The notes beneath the pieces were generated by a model that saw only the letters and a program-made list of their open reading frames with translations, made no database searches and was not told the DNA's origin. Shown one piece after another: positions 56,312 to 64,000 of a DNA stretch of 64,000 bases. The number at the start of each line of letters is the position of its first letter. The first letter of the stretch is position 1. This DNA is from Psychrobacter sp. P11F6 (lineage in GTDB: Bacteria > Pseudomonadota > Gammaproteobacteria > Pseudomonadales > Moraxellaceae), in the NCBI RefSeq assembly GCF_001435295.1, contig NZ_CM003594.1:372001-436000 (forward strand), written 5' to 3'. A program made the position numbers and the translations under genes.

Positions 56312-56331
56312 AGGCACGTAGAGGCACATAG
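56309..56331. repeat. 10-bp tandem repeat across the permease stop codon
   Basis: TAGAGGCACG, TAGAGGCACA, TAG. The first TAG is the stop, and the second AGAGG is placed as the pdxB ribosome site. Confidence 0.75.
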
Positions 56332-56333
56332 TC

Positions 56334-57491
56334 ATGTTAAATAAGGATACTGCAAACGCTATGCAAAATAGAGCGAACTCTATTGACAGCATTACTATCG
56401 TGGCCGATAGTAATATCGCAAGCTTGGATGCGTTTTTTAATGCTTCGATGCTTGGACAGGCGTCTGAGCAGACGGTCAATATAATCACCGTCGCTGGACG
56501 TGATATCAATGCGCAGTTGCTCGCAGACGTTCAGCCTGATGTGCTGTTGATACGCTCGGTGACACCAGTAGGCGAGGCATTGCTAGCCAATAATAACAGC
56601 GTAAAATTTGTCGGTTCGGCGACTATCGGTACCGATCATGTCGATCAAGATTATTTGGCGGCGCGAAATATCACTTTCGCCAATGCGGCTGGATGTAGCA
56701 AGCATTCTGTTGCGCAGTATGTCTTGACGGCGATTTTGACGTTGCGTCCGCACTATTGGCAGCAATCCACGAAGCCATTAACATTGGGCATCATCGGACT
56801 TGGTAATATTGGTAGTACGCTCGCTCAGTATGCCAATGATTTAGGCTGGCAAGTACTAGGCTATGATCCACTACTGCCTGCATCGAATACGAATAATGCC
56901 AGCCTTGAGCAAGTGCTTAGCCAAAGCGATGTAGTGAGCTTACATGTGCCTTTAACCGATAAAGATACTACAAACCCTAGTGGCAGTGATTATCCAACAA
57001 AGCATCTGATTGACGCAACTACGCTGGCAGTGATGCCTGCGCATACTTTGCTGATTAACAGCGCGCGCGGACCAGTCATTAATGCGCGTGATTTAGAAGC
57101 AGATATTGAACGCACAGATCGCCAAGTAGTGCTCGATGTGTTTGAGTTTGAACCAGAGATTTCTGAGCACTTATTGTCCAAACTGGCTATCGCTACTCCG
57201 CATATCGCAGGCTATACGGTCGAAGGTAAGCTGCGTGGTACGCAAATTATCTATGATGCGCTCTGTGAAAAGTTAGCAGTCTTGCCTGTATTGTCGATGC
57301 ATCAGTTGCTACCGCTCAATACTTATCTCTGGTCTGAGTTAAAAGCACATCCAGACAGATTACAGAAATTTTATGACATCATGCACGATGATGCTGCACT
57401 AAGAAGCAAGCTGGCTGACGGTCAAGTAAAGGGCGCTGACTTTGATCAGTTGCGCCGAGATTATCACTTACGCCGTGAGTGGCAGTGGTAA
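56334..57491 (+). CDS. pdxB: Erythronate-4-phosphate dehydrogenase PdxB
   Basis: Second step of DXP-independent pyridoxal phosphate synthesis. The D-2-hydroxyacid dehydrogenase fold has GLGNIGSTLAQYANDLGW for NAD binding, then INSARGPVINARDLE (Arg), VVLDVFEFEPEI (Glu) and ATPHIAGYTVEGKLRGT (His). FVGSATIGTDHVD near residue 98 and the PdxB-type C-terminal dimerisation domain separate it from other hydroxyacid dehydrogenases. 385 residues. It is probably read with the upstream permease. Confidence 0.92.
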   Translation: MLNKDTANAMQNRANSIDSITIVADSNIASLDAFFNASMLGQASEQTVNIITVAGRDINAQLLADVQPDVLLIRSVTPVGEALLANNNSVKFVGSATIGTDHVDQDYLAARNITFANAAGCSKHSVAQYVLTAILTLRPHYWQQSTKPLTLGIIGLGNIGSTLAQYANDLGWQVLGYDPLLPASNTNNASLEQVLSQSDVVSLHVPLTDKDTTNPSGSDYPTKHLIDATTLAVMPAHTLLINSARGPVINARDLEADIERTDRQVVLDVFEFEPEISEHLLSKLAIATPHIAGYTVEGKLRGTQIIYDALCEKLAVLPVLSMHQLLPLNTYLWSELKAHPDRLQKFYDIMHDDAALRSKLADGQVKGADFDQLRRDYHLRREWQW

Positions 57492-57563
57492 AAGTTAGGT
57501 AGCCTTCAACCCTAAAGTAGCATCTGAGAACTTATTCTTATCCTTTAATTGCAGTAAATAATA

Positions 57564-58592
57564 ATGACCCAAGCAAGTAACTCTTCTTCAAAACCCAGCT
57601 ATGCGCCGACCATGACATTGGCAATGGCTCAGCAGCGTGCGCACTTGATGAGCACCGTTCGTCAGTTTTTCGCCACGCATCAAGTGCTTGAAGTGCAAAC
57701 ACCGCTCCTATCGCAGGCTGGTAATACCGATACTTTCTTACAATCAGTCGCCGCACAAGTGACTTACCAAGATAAACCTTGTACTTATTATCTGCATACT
57801 TCACCTGAGTTTGCCATGAAGCGTTTACTTGCCAGCTGGCAAATGCCTATATATCAAATTTGCTCCGTATTTCGAGATAATGAAATAGGCGTACGCCATA
57901 ATATCGAATTTACCATGCTTGAGTGGTATCAGCCGAATTATAGTCTGGATGATATGGCGGCTGAATTAGGTGAATTATTAGCGGCGCTTTATGGGCATTC
58001 GGTGGTGATGAGTCATTACCGCTATGTTGATGCGTTTATGGATTTTGTCGGCATACATCCGTTGACAGCTAGTCTTGATGCCTTGCAAGCGGTAGCAGAA
58101 GATAAGGGTTTAACAGTTTTTGATTTTAATAGCGACTTGGATAACACAGAAGATGGCGAAGCAGAAGATATTCGTCAAAGCTGGCTGGATTTGCTGTTTA
58201 GTCATGCGGTCGAGCCAAACTTGGGTCACGACTTACCGACCTTGATTATAGAATATCCACCTGCTACGGCGGCACTGGCAAAAACAGCGGTTGATAAAGA
58301 GGGCAATACAGTCGCTAAACGTTTCGAGCTGTATATCAATGGCATTGAGATTGCCAACGCTTATGATGAGCTAGCAGATGGACAAGCGTTAAGAGAACGG
58401 TTTGAGCGAGACAATCAACTGCGTAAGCGTCATAACCTGCCACAAATGCCAATCGATGAGCATTTATTAGCAGCATCTGATGCTTTAATTCCCTGTAGCG
58501 GTATCGCCGTTGGTATCGATAGATTACTCATGGTAATCACAGGCGCGAATAGCTTAGAAGCTGTGATTTCTTTTCCAAGCGGTTTGGCCTAG
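57564..58592 (+). CDS. epmA: Elongation factor P--(R)-beta-lysine ligase EpmA
   Basis: Class II lysyl-tRNA synthetase paralogue (PoxA/YjeA/GenX) that modifies EF-P with beta-lysine. It lacks the anticodon-binding domain. Motif 2 is in SVFRDNEIGVRHNIEFTMLEWY and motif 3 in GIAVGIDRLLMVITG; EVQTPLLSQAGNTD and LHTSPEFAMKRLL also match the family. 342 residues. It is downstream of pdxB on the same strand with a 72-base gap. The partner genes epmB and efp are not in the window. Confidence 0.93.
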   Translation: MTQASNSSSKPSYAPTMTLAMAQQRAHLMSTVRQFFATHQVLEVQTPLLSQAGNTDTFLQSVAAQVTYQDKPCTYYLHTSPEFAMKRLLASWQMPIYQICSVFRDNEIGVRHNIEFTMLEWYQPNYSLDDMAAELGELLAALYGHSVVMSHYRYVDAFMDFVGIHPLTASLDALQAVAEDKGLTVFDFNSDLDNTEDGEAEDIRQSWLDLLFSHAVEPNLGHDLPTLIIEYPPATAALAKTAVDKEGNTVAKRFELYINGIEIANAYDELADGQALRERFERDNQLRKRHNLPQMPIDEHLLAASDALIPCSGIAVGIDRLLMVITGANSLEAVISFPSGLA

Positions 58593-58644
58593 TCGATTAT
58601 TGATAGACTTAATATAGTTGCCACTTATTTGACAAGCCTATTAG

Positions 58645-58683
58645 AAAAAAGCGAGTAACCCATTAGAATTACTCGCTTTTTTC
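58645..58683. terminator. Bidirectional terminator between epmA and the reductase gene
   Basis: AAAAAAGCGAGTAA / TTACTCGCTTTTTT stem. Confidence 0.88.
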
Positions 58684-58708
58684 GTTTTAATCGCTGTAAA
58701 GTTGATTC

Positions 58709-59347
58709 TTATAATTTTGCAATTGCTTCATCAATCGCAGTCTCACCGTTATGCATACTAAAGACTTTCTTGATGATATTATTGGCATTTAGGACGGCTG
58801 CCAGAGTAGTCGCCACATCGGCAATTGAATTTTCTCCAGCATTATCATCGTTGACAGTGATTGTACCAGTCGCTTCGCGCTCTTTTAGTGCCCCTGCTTG
58901 AACGATGGTATAATCAAGGTTACTGTTATTAATTAACCACTGATCCGCATAATGCTTGCAGATATAATATTCTTTTAGGTCAGCAATACCAGCATTGTCC
59001 CATTTACTGGTGTCTAATGAAAAGACGGTACTGAGCATGATATAGCGCTTAATGCCTTTGTCCTCTGCGGCTTGCATGGTTTTGACCGCCCCATGTAAAT
59101 CCACTTCTAAGACGTCTTTACCGCCAGACCCTGCAACGAAATAGATAGCGTCAATGTCTTGATCAATTTGCTTTTGTATAGCCTCTTTTTCGGCAGTGAT
59201 ATCTAAATCGAGTTGGCTATAATTGTCATCGGTAAACAGTTTTTCTTCTTGGCGTGTCGTGCCAATAACTTGATGGTTATCCGCTAATAGCTGCTTGACC
59301 AAATCCGTTCCCACTCGACCACTTGCCCCAATTACTAAAATTTTCAT
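58709..59347 (-). CDS. NAD(P)-binding atypical SDR-family protein
   Basis: About 212 residues with the N-terminal dinucleotide motif VIGASGRVGTDLVKQLL. The rest follows the SDR_a5/NmrA-like pattern (DAIYFVAGSGGKDVLEVDLHG, YIMLSTVFSLD, YYICKHYADQWL, YTIVQAGALKE). The Tyr-x-x-x-Lys pair is not in classical form (YICKHYAD), so catalysis is uncertain. Start 59347 has AGGA six bases upstream; 59353 is too close. It may be a sugar epimerase-like or regulatory protein; substrate unknown. Confidence 0.82.
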   Translation of the reverse strand: MKILVIGASGRVGTDLVKQLLADNHQVIGTTRQEEKLFTDDNYSQLDLDITAEKEAIQKQIDQDIDAIYFVAGSGGKDVLEVDLHGAVKTMQAAEDKGIKRYIMLSTVFSLDTSKWDNAGIADLKEYYICKHYADQWLINNSNLDYTIVQAGALKEREATGTITVNDDNAGENSIADVATTLAAVLNANNIIKKVFSMHNGETAIDEAIAKL

Positions 59348-59521
59348 TGTCATTCCTATTCTTATATACGTTATCGTTGTTGTAAAAACTGACTATAGCG
59401 TATCAAGAAAAAACGGCATACTTCGTTATGAAGCGTGCCGATTGCATAGTGTTTGGTTATGGCGTGTATACAGTTTGCAAAGTGGATAAGATCAAAAAAC
59501 AAAAGACAAAGCGTGTGAAAA

Positions 59522-59971
59522 CTAGCGTACCAACTTGTTTAATCCATCAGCAAAAGCTTTTTTGTCACGATCGCCATAAGGTTTTTGACCACTCATTTCT
59601 TGTAGCTCGAGCACGCCAGTACCGCGCATGGTATCCATAAAATCACGCATATTGAGCTTTTGCTTGATATTATTTTTGTCATAGACCATGCCGCGAGAGG
59701 TCAAGACCATACCACCTTTGTCCAAAATGTCATTAGCCAAAGGAATGTCGCTAGTAATAGCCAGATCGCCTGGCTGTATTTTCTCAACGATATAATCATC
59801 GGCTTTATCGAACCCTGATGGCACCACTGTCATGACCAGCAGTGGTGACTTACGCAGTTTGATCGGCTGATTGGCGACGAATATTGCCATGGTTTGTGTG
59901 CGTTCAGCGGTTTTGATAATCAAATCTTTGGCAATCAATGGCACCGAATCGGCATCTACCCAAATCTGCAT
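59522..59971 (-). CDS. YaiI/YqxD (UPF0178, DUF188) family protein
   Basis: A 149-residue soluble protein with a PIN-like fold. Signature blocks are IWVDADSVPLIAKDLIIKTAE, VPSGFDKADDYIVEKIQPGDLAITSDIPLA and RGMVYDKNNI...RDFMDTMRGTG. Function unknown; the acidic residues suggest a nuclease-like site. Its ATG overlaps the purK TAA (TAATG), so it is translated with purK. Confidence 0.88.
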   Translation of the reverse strand: MQIWVDADSVPLIAKDLIIKTAERTQTMAIFVANQPIKLRKSPLLVMTVVPSGFDKADDYIVEKIQPGDLAITSDIPLANDILDKGGMVLTSRGMVYDKNNIKQKLNMRDFMDTMRGTGVLELQEMSGQKPYGDRDKKAFADGLNKLVR

Positions 59972-61323
59972 TATTTCTTAACCTTTTCTGTTTTTGCCTT
60001 AGCGTCGATAACTTTAGTTGTTTGGCTGTCATCGATATGGACTTCTATACTCTCTAAAATATTGTCATTGTCAGTAATGATTAGACTATTTGCCGCTTTT
60101 GGCTGGCTATCAATTGCAGATGGTTTTTTCTCAAGTCCCATTTTATTGGGTAGCGTAGCGACGAGCTTGGCCAAAGCAGGCTCTAAGTCGGCAACATCAT
60201 TGGGCATCAAGGTAATATGCGCAATTTTGCGGTCATCGCGTTCTGCTTTGTGGTAGCTATGATAGTGTGCGCCATCGATATTTAGTACGGCGCTGATATC
60301 TGGATATTGCCCCAAGACATTGAGCATAATCGCTGGATGCACGTTGTCGGTATCACCTAATGGCAGATTGACGACGGCTCGAATGTGATTTTCAAATTGG
60401 CTAGTGACAGCGCCTTCAATGCTCCAATGTCCTGAATTATGTACGCGCGGCGCAATTTCATTAGCGAGTAGCGTGTCATGACCACGCGCATCTTTGGTCA
60501 CAAAGAGCTCAAGTGCCATCACACCAACATAGTCTAAATGGTTCATGATCTTGGTGATGGCATCGGTTGCTTGTTTGAATAAATGACTGGTGCCAACGGC
60601 AGGCGCTTGGGTCTTGGCTAAAATACCATTATGATGATGGTTTTCGACCAAATCGTAGCAACGAACCTGACCATTTTGTGCGCGTGCGGCGATAATAGAA
60701 AGCTCGCGGCTAAAGTTAATAAAACCTTCTGCAATCAAAGGTGCAGGCGTTGGCGTTAGTGAGCCCTTACCCGTAACTGCATCTTTAAGATTTTGCCATG
60801 CCGCCTTGATATCACTGTCTTGTCTAATCACGAACTGACCTTTGCCATCATAACCGCCACGGCTGGTTTTTAGGACGATAGGCAGTCCTAATTCATGACA
60901 GGCTTGCTGCAAATCCGCTTCAGAGTTGACGGCTTTAAAGGGCACGGTAGAAATATCAAGTGAATTGAACATTTGCTTTTCTTTTAAGCGGTCTTGAGCG
61001 ATATCAAGCGCAATCAATGGCGGAAACATACCTTGTTTACTACCTGATTTTGGCAGATCGGTCAGCTGTTCAACTGTCGCAGTCGGTGTGTTTTCAAACT
61101 CTAAGGTGAAAACGTCTGCTGCTGCGATGAAGTCTTCCAATTGATCGCTATGAAAGACGCGACCGTATAGGCTAGCAGGGCAGTCAGCGCTGTCTTCTAA
61201 AAACACACATTGGTAGCCCAGTGGCATCGCCGCTTCGGCAAGCATCATACCAAGCTGACCACCGCCTAAAATACCGATGGTACGAATGGTTTGGGTAACA
61301 GGGTAAGCGTTCGCTGTAGTCAT
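59971..61323 (-). CDS. purK: N5-carboxyaminoimidazole ribonucleotide synthase PurK
   Basis: ATP-grasp enzyme of purine synthesis that carboxylates AIR before PurE. The Rossmann-like start is GILGGGQLGMMLAEAA, the ATP-binding block VLKTSRGGYDGKGQFVI, and the active-site region ANEIAPRVHNSGHWSIEGA. NLPLGDT and HYHSYHKAERDDRKIAHI also match the family. The enzyme core ends near 375, and a polar tail of roughly 65 residues is an unusual extension (450 in total). It is downstream of purE with a 190-base gap and coupled to the YaiI-type gene. Confidence 0.94.
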   Translation of the reverse strand: MTTANAYPVTQTIRTIGILGGGQLGMMLAEAAMPLGYQCVFLEDSADCPASLYGRVFHSDQLEDFIAAADVFTLEFENTPTATVEQLTDLPKSGSKQGMFPPLIALDIAQDRLKEKQMFNSLDISTVPFKAVNSEADLQQACHELGLPIVLKTSRGGYDGKGQFVIRQDSDIKAAWQNLKDAVTGKGSLTPTPAPLIAEGFINFSRELSIIAARAQNGQVRCYDLVENHHHNGILAKTQAPAVGTSHLFKQATDAITKIMNHLDYVGVMALELFVTKDARGHDTLLANEIAPRVHNSGHWSIEGAVTSQFENHIRAVVNLPLGDTDNVHPAIMLNVLGQYPDISAVLNIDGAHYHSYHKAERDDRKIAHITLMPNDVADLEPALAKLVATLPNKMGLEKKPSAIDSQPKAANSLIITDNDNILESIEVHIDDSQTTKVIDAKAKTEKVKK

Positions 61324-61395
61324 GGCAGGCTCTTTGAGTTAAAAATGAATAATATTTTGGGTGTAATAAAAGGTAAAAAGTCATCTATTGAAATA

Positions 61396-61420
61396 GGAAA
61401 AGGTGCATTACATGCACCTT
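61396..61420 (-). terminator. Possible weak terminator after purE
   Basis: AAGGTGCAT-TAC-ATGCACCTT, followed by TTTTCC on the minus strand. It lies between purE and purK, so it may only attenuate. Confidence 0.45.
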
Positions 61421-61513
61421 GTATTAAGTAAAACCCATCTAAAAATAAATATCAAGTAAATAGCCGCTATATCTCAATGATGGGATTCAAGAACCGTTAT
61501 CAAAGACATGTAA

Positions 61514-62074
61514 TTAGCTATTGATAATGCCGGGCGTTGGGCTAGCAAGGATGGTATCAGTTTGCATTTGGCGCAGATTGTCCAGCTTGGCCGCAATGGT
61601 CTCATCATTCAATGCTAACACTTGAATCGCAAGCAGAGCAGCATTGTAAGCGCCTGCTGAGCCAATCGCTAATGTGCCAACTGCGACGCCTTTAGGCATC
61701 TGTACGATAGACAAGAGGCTATCCCAACCGCTGAGCATGGAAGACTTTACAGGAACACCAAACACAGGTAACGGCGTTTGACTGGCACACATGCCAGGCA
61801 GATGAGCAGCACCGCCAGCGCCAGCGATGATAACTTGTAGACCGTTATCTTTTGCGCTTTTTGCATAGTCAAACAATCTATCAGGGGTGCGGTGTGCTGA
61901 CACTACTTCACAATCAAAAGCGATATCAAAGTCTGCGAGCAATTGCGCTGCCGCACTCATGGTTGCCCAATCAGATTGTGATCCCATAATAATGCCAACT
62001 TTCGGTTGACCAGCAGGGGAGGCGATAGGGCTGTTTTGATCCATCGTGTTAACAGTAGCTGTTGTGGTGCTCAT
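61514..62074 (-). CDS. purE: N5-carboxyaminoimidazole ribonucleotide mutase PurE
   Basis: Class I PurE, which moves the carboxyl group to make [60 protein letters not shown] and [25 protein letters not shown] are the family core. A 24-residue N-terminal extension ([13 protein letters not shown]...) precedes it. 186 residues. It is upstream of purK on the same strand. Confidence 0.95.
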   Translation of the reverse strand: MSTTTATVNTMDQNSPIASPAGQPKVGIIMGSQSDWATMSAAAQLLADFDIAFDCEVVSAHRTPDRLFDYAKSAKDNGLQVIIAGAGGAAHLPGMCASQTPLPVFGVPVKSSMLSGWDSLLSIVQMPKGVAVGTLAIGSAGAYNAALLAIQVLALNDETIAAKLDNLRQMQTDTILASPTPGIINS

Positions 62075-62173
62075 GCTTTGATATCCTCAAAAAGACCATC
62101 ATACAAAAGTTTTGTTGCTCTCGTAAAGCCAAGTTTGATTTTTAATAAGAAAGCGGGGGCAATAGTACTAATT

Positions 62174-63136
62174 TTATGGATTGGGGTTTACCGTTTTATC
62201 ATGGCGATATTGGACAAAGTTACTGGCTTTTAGTGGCAATGGTTGCTCAGTATCGAGCTGATAACAAGTCAGATATCCGCTGTCTACCGCCGCTGAATAA
62301 TCAGTACAGGCAACTTGTGAACTCAGTGGCTCAGGCGTGCCAGTTAGCCAATAATGACCGACAAATACTGCTTTATCCGTTTTCAGAGCGAAATCAATAT
62401 TTTCAGCCAACACCTCTTTTGGAATCTGCGCCAATGCTGATGCAGGCGCACGCGCCACCTCATAAAGACGGCGCTTATTAAGCCCGTCAAGCCACCAGCA
62501 TACTCGCACGCGCTTGCGCTCAGTGCCTTCTTTATCGACCATGACCATGCCGTCGGGTAATGCTGTTTCTACACCTTTTAACACCCGCTCTAGCGCGTCA
62601 AATGGCGCCGTGTTTTCTTTGGCAGTGGCGACTAGCCCGTGCGGCGTTAAACAGTTATCGTCAGTCAATAATGGCTGCAATACCGCCATACTATCGACAT
62701 CCCAGCAGGCATGAACAAAACAAGCGACGTCTGTTTCAATCCATAAAGGCAGCTCATATAACCGATTAAGCCAATATTGATGACGCTCTGAGCCAAAAGC
62801 TATTTCGGCTAAAAATGCGGCATGTTGGCGCGTATGTATGTCATTGTGCGAGCGCAGATATTGGCTGGAGTTATCAGGGTCAAGTGTGCTAAAGGCGAGG
62901 GCGTTATATTCATGATTACCCATTATCGCATCTGCCACGTTAGCATCTAACATGGCAAAAACAATCTCTAAGGTAGCCGATTGCTGTGGTCCTCGGTCAA
63001 TCAAGTCACCGATAAATAACGCTCGATGCCCTGCTGGCGGTACAAAGTACGTGCCATTATGAACGTAACCTAGCTGCTCTAATAAGCCAATTAACTTGTC
63101 TGCGTAGCCATGAATATCACCGATAACATCTATCAT
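62174..63136 (-). CDS. Calcineurin-like metallophosphatase
   Basis: About 320 residues. The metallophosphoesterase motifs are DVIGDIHGYADKL (first residues), FIGDLIDRGPQQ and IMGNHEYNALAF, with later His residues in FVHACWD and FVGHYWL. Fold and motifs resemble the PPP-type bacterial serine/threonine phosphatases and ApaH, but the length and C-terminal half differ from ApaH. The substrate is unknown. Start at 63136 or the adjacent ATG 63139; an upstream hydrophobic extension from 63187 is probably untranslated. Confidence 0.82.
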   Translation of the reverse strand: MIDVIGDIHGYADKLIGLLEQLGYVHNGTYFVPPAGHRALFIGDLIDRGPQQSATLEIVFAMLDANVADAIMGNHEYNALAFSTLDPDNSSQYLRSHNDIHTRQHAAFLAEIAFGSERHQYWLNRLYELPLWIETDVACFVHACWDVDSMAVLQPLLTDDNCLTPHGLVATAKENTAPFDALERVLKGVETALPDGMVMVDKEGTERKRVRVCWWLDGLNKRRLYEVARAPASALAQIPKEVLAENIDFALKTDKAVFVGHYWLTGTPEPLSSQVACTDYSAAVDSGYLTCYQLDTEQPLPLKASNFVQYRHDKTVNPNP

Positions 63137-63239
63137 CATAATAATTATCAAATTCTTAAATAGTTTGTTGAGTATAAGTTTGTGCAAAACATAACGCGAC
63201 GTTAATCATCGCTTAGTGACTTAAACTGCCATCATAAAC

Positions 63240-63325
63240 CAAGTGCTCATTTCACTTTTTATCACTGAGTTTTATTTCAATTTTTACCACTGAGCTTTAT
63301 TGCTAAGCTTTATTACTAAATTTAA
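63240..63325. repeat. Short tandem repeats abutting the rhomboid gene 3' end
   Basis: GAGCTTTATTGCT and AAGCTTTATTACT are adjacent 13-base copies. Diverged copies (ATCACTGAGTTTTATT, ACCACTGAGCTTTATT) lie on the other side. The array runs into the minus-strand stop codon at 63322. Confidence 0.6.
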
Positions 63326-63987
63326 AGCCCAGGTGATAATAGCGCATTGATAAAATGCGGTAGGACTTGCGGTTCTAAAATAATCGTGGCAATAACCCCA
63401 AACGCGCCGCCCCACATATGCGCCATATGATTGATATTAGAGCCGCCCCGTTTGTCTGCATAGATACTATAAGCGATATAAGCGACGGCGAATAATATCG
63501 CAGGTATAGGAACAATCGCGAATAGGTAGATTTTCTCCCACGGTGCCAGCAAAATAAAAGCAAACAATACGGCTGATACACCGCCTGACGCGCCAAGGCT
63601 CAAATAGCTCGCATTGTTTTTATTCTTGAGGTAGCTTGGAATCATCGCAATGATAATAGCCAATACGTAAAAGACCACAAAACCATAACCAAATAAGAAC
63701 GGCTGATACAGCCCTTCAATAGCACGACCAAAAAAATATAAAGTAAACATATTAAAGAGCAGGTGCATGCTATCGGCATGAATAAAGCCATGCGTGACAA
63801 AACGGTCCCACTGCCCATTATTTACCGCTGGCGGATAAAAAATGAGTCGATTAAATACTGTTTTGTTTTGCCATGCCACTAAGCTGACAATAACCGTGAT
63901 AATAATAATAAGGGTCGTATGATTGAACAAAGGAAAATCCTTAGGCTGCGCCTGATATGTGACAAGGTGATGAATAACAATGTTCAA
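63322..63987 (-). CDS. Rhomboid-family intramembrane serine protease
   Basis: A 221-residue membrane protein with six helices. The catalytic Ser is in SLGASGGVSAVLF and the His in INHMAHMWGGAFG; HLLFNMFTLYFFG is the helix 2 signature. The L1 loop WDRFVTHGFIHADSMH also matches the family. The 5' end is complete within the window. It resembles small rhomboids of Moraxellaceae rather than GlpG, lacking a large N-terminal cytoplasmic domain. Substrates unknown. A run of short tandem repeats abuts its stop. Confidence 0.88.
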   Translation of the reverse strand: MNIVIHHLVTYQAQPKDFPLFNHTTLIIIITVIVSLVAWQNKTVFNRLIFYPPAVNNGQWDRFVTHGFIHADSMHLLFNMFTLYFFGRAIEGLYQPFLFGYGFVVFYVLAIIIAMIPSYLKNKNNASYLSLGASGGVSAVLFAFILLAPWEKIYLFAIVPIPAILFAVAYIAYSIYADKRGGSNINHMAHMWGGAFGVIATIILEPQVLPHFINALLSPGL

Positions 63988-64000
63988 AGCCTACGCATTA

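Noticed and set aside
62176..62481. 101-codon plus-strand frame opposite the metallophosphatase gene
   Set aside because: Starts inside the convergent gene end and has no ribosome site or recognisable motif.
1..64000. CRISPR array, prophage or toxin-antitoxin pair
   Set aside because: No regularly spaced repeats with unique spacers, no phage structural or integrase genes, and no paired small genes of known toxin-antitoxin families were seen.

Overview
The window looks like a chromosomal segment of a Psychrobacter-like gammaproteobacterium (Moraxellaceae). The evidence is the moderately AT-rich sequence, the acidic and Gln/Asn-rich protein inserts (MutS, RNase E), the type IV pilus gene set, and many Pseudomonadales-type neighbourhoods: rne/rluC/HAD phosphatase, fur/bamE/rnfH, pilT/pilU next to yggS, dsbC-hom, and engB next to cytochromes c5 and c4. 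The genus is inferred from memory of protein style and synteny; no search was run. No tRNA, rRNA, CRISPR array or prophage was seen.

Layout. 0-2.5 kb holds two type II secretion genes (gspF, gspG), separated by a gap with a 170-bp MITE and a palindromic dispersed repeat. 2.7-5.5 kb holds a free-standing copy of the DsbD N-terminal domain followed by full-length dsbD. 5.9-8.2 kb has outer-membrane phospholipase A (pldA) and comF. 8.5-18.2 kb is a type IV pilus block: minor pilins fimT-pilV-pilW-pilX, the adhesin/tip protein pilY1, two PilE-like minor pilins, then two adjacent major-type pilins. Each of the last two is preceded by a sequence matching a sigma-54 (-24/-12) promoter. A 57-residue membrane protein follows. 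18.2-25.2 kb has fdxA, mutS and secA. 25.5-28 kb has a lipoprotein and two DUF2382 proteins, one with a PRC barrel. 28.3-32.1 kb has a thiolase, hom and dsbC. 32.5-41.8 kb has a DUF808 membrane protein, a very long rne, rluC, a HAD phosphatase and engB. 42.2-46.8 kb has cytochromes c5 and c4, a multi-spanning membrane protein, rnfH, bamE and fur. 46.9-50.4 kb has pilU, pilT and an intact IS5-family element. 50.5-64 kb is housekeeping: yggS, a CNNM/CBS protein, nadE, an AI-2E-type permease, pdxB, epmA, an NAD(P)-binding protein, a YaiI-family protein, purK, purE, a metallophosphatase and a rhomboid protease.

How they work together. The pilus block supplies the filament (PilA-like pilins), the priming/tip complex (FimT/PilV/PilW/PilX/PilE/PilY1) and, 30 kb away, the retraction ATPases PilT and PilU. 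DsbD with its solo N-domain and DsbC form a periplasmic disulfide-reducing/isomerising pathway. That pathway could serve the cysteine-containing pilins, PilY1 and the c-type cytochromes encoded here. SecA exports most of these proteins.

The strongest unusual signals are: the solo nDsbD paralogue; paired sigma-54-type pilin promoters with a candidate upstream PilR-binding region; an IS inserted in the divergent pilT-yggS control region; short (10-15 bp) tandem duplications that span or abut the stop codons of at least five genes; and a 15-bp tandem array upstream of secA that carries a 37-codon ORF made of five-residue repeats. I did not find one coherent undescribed system. The best candidates are these local features.
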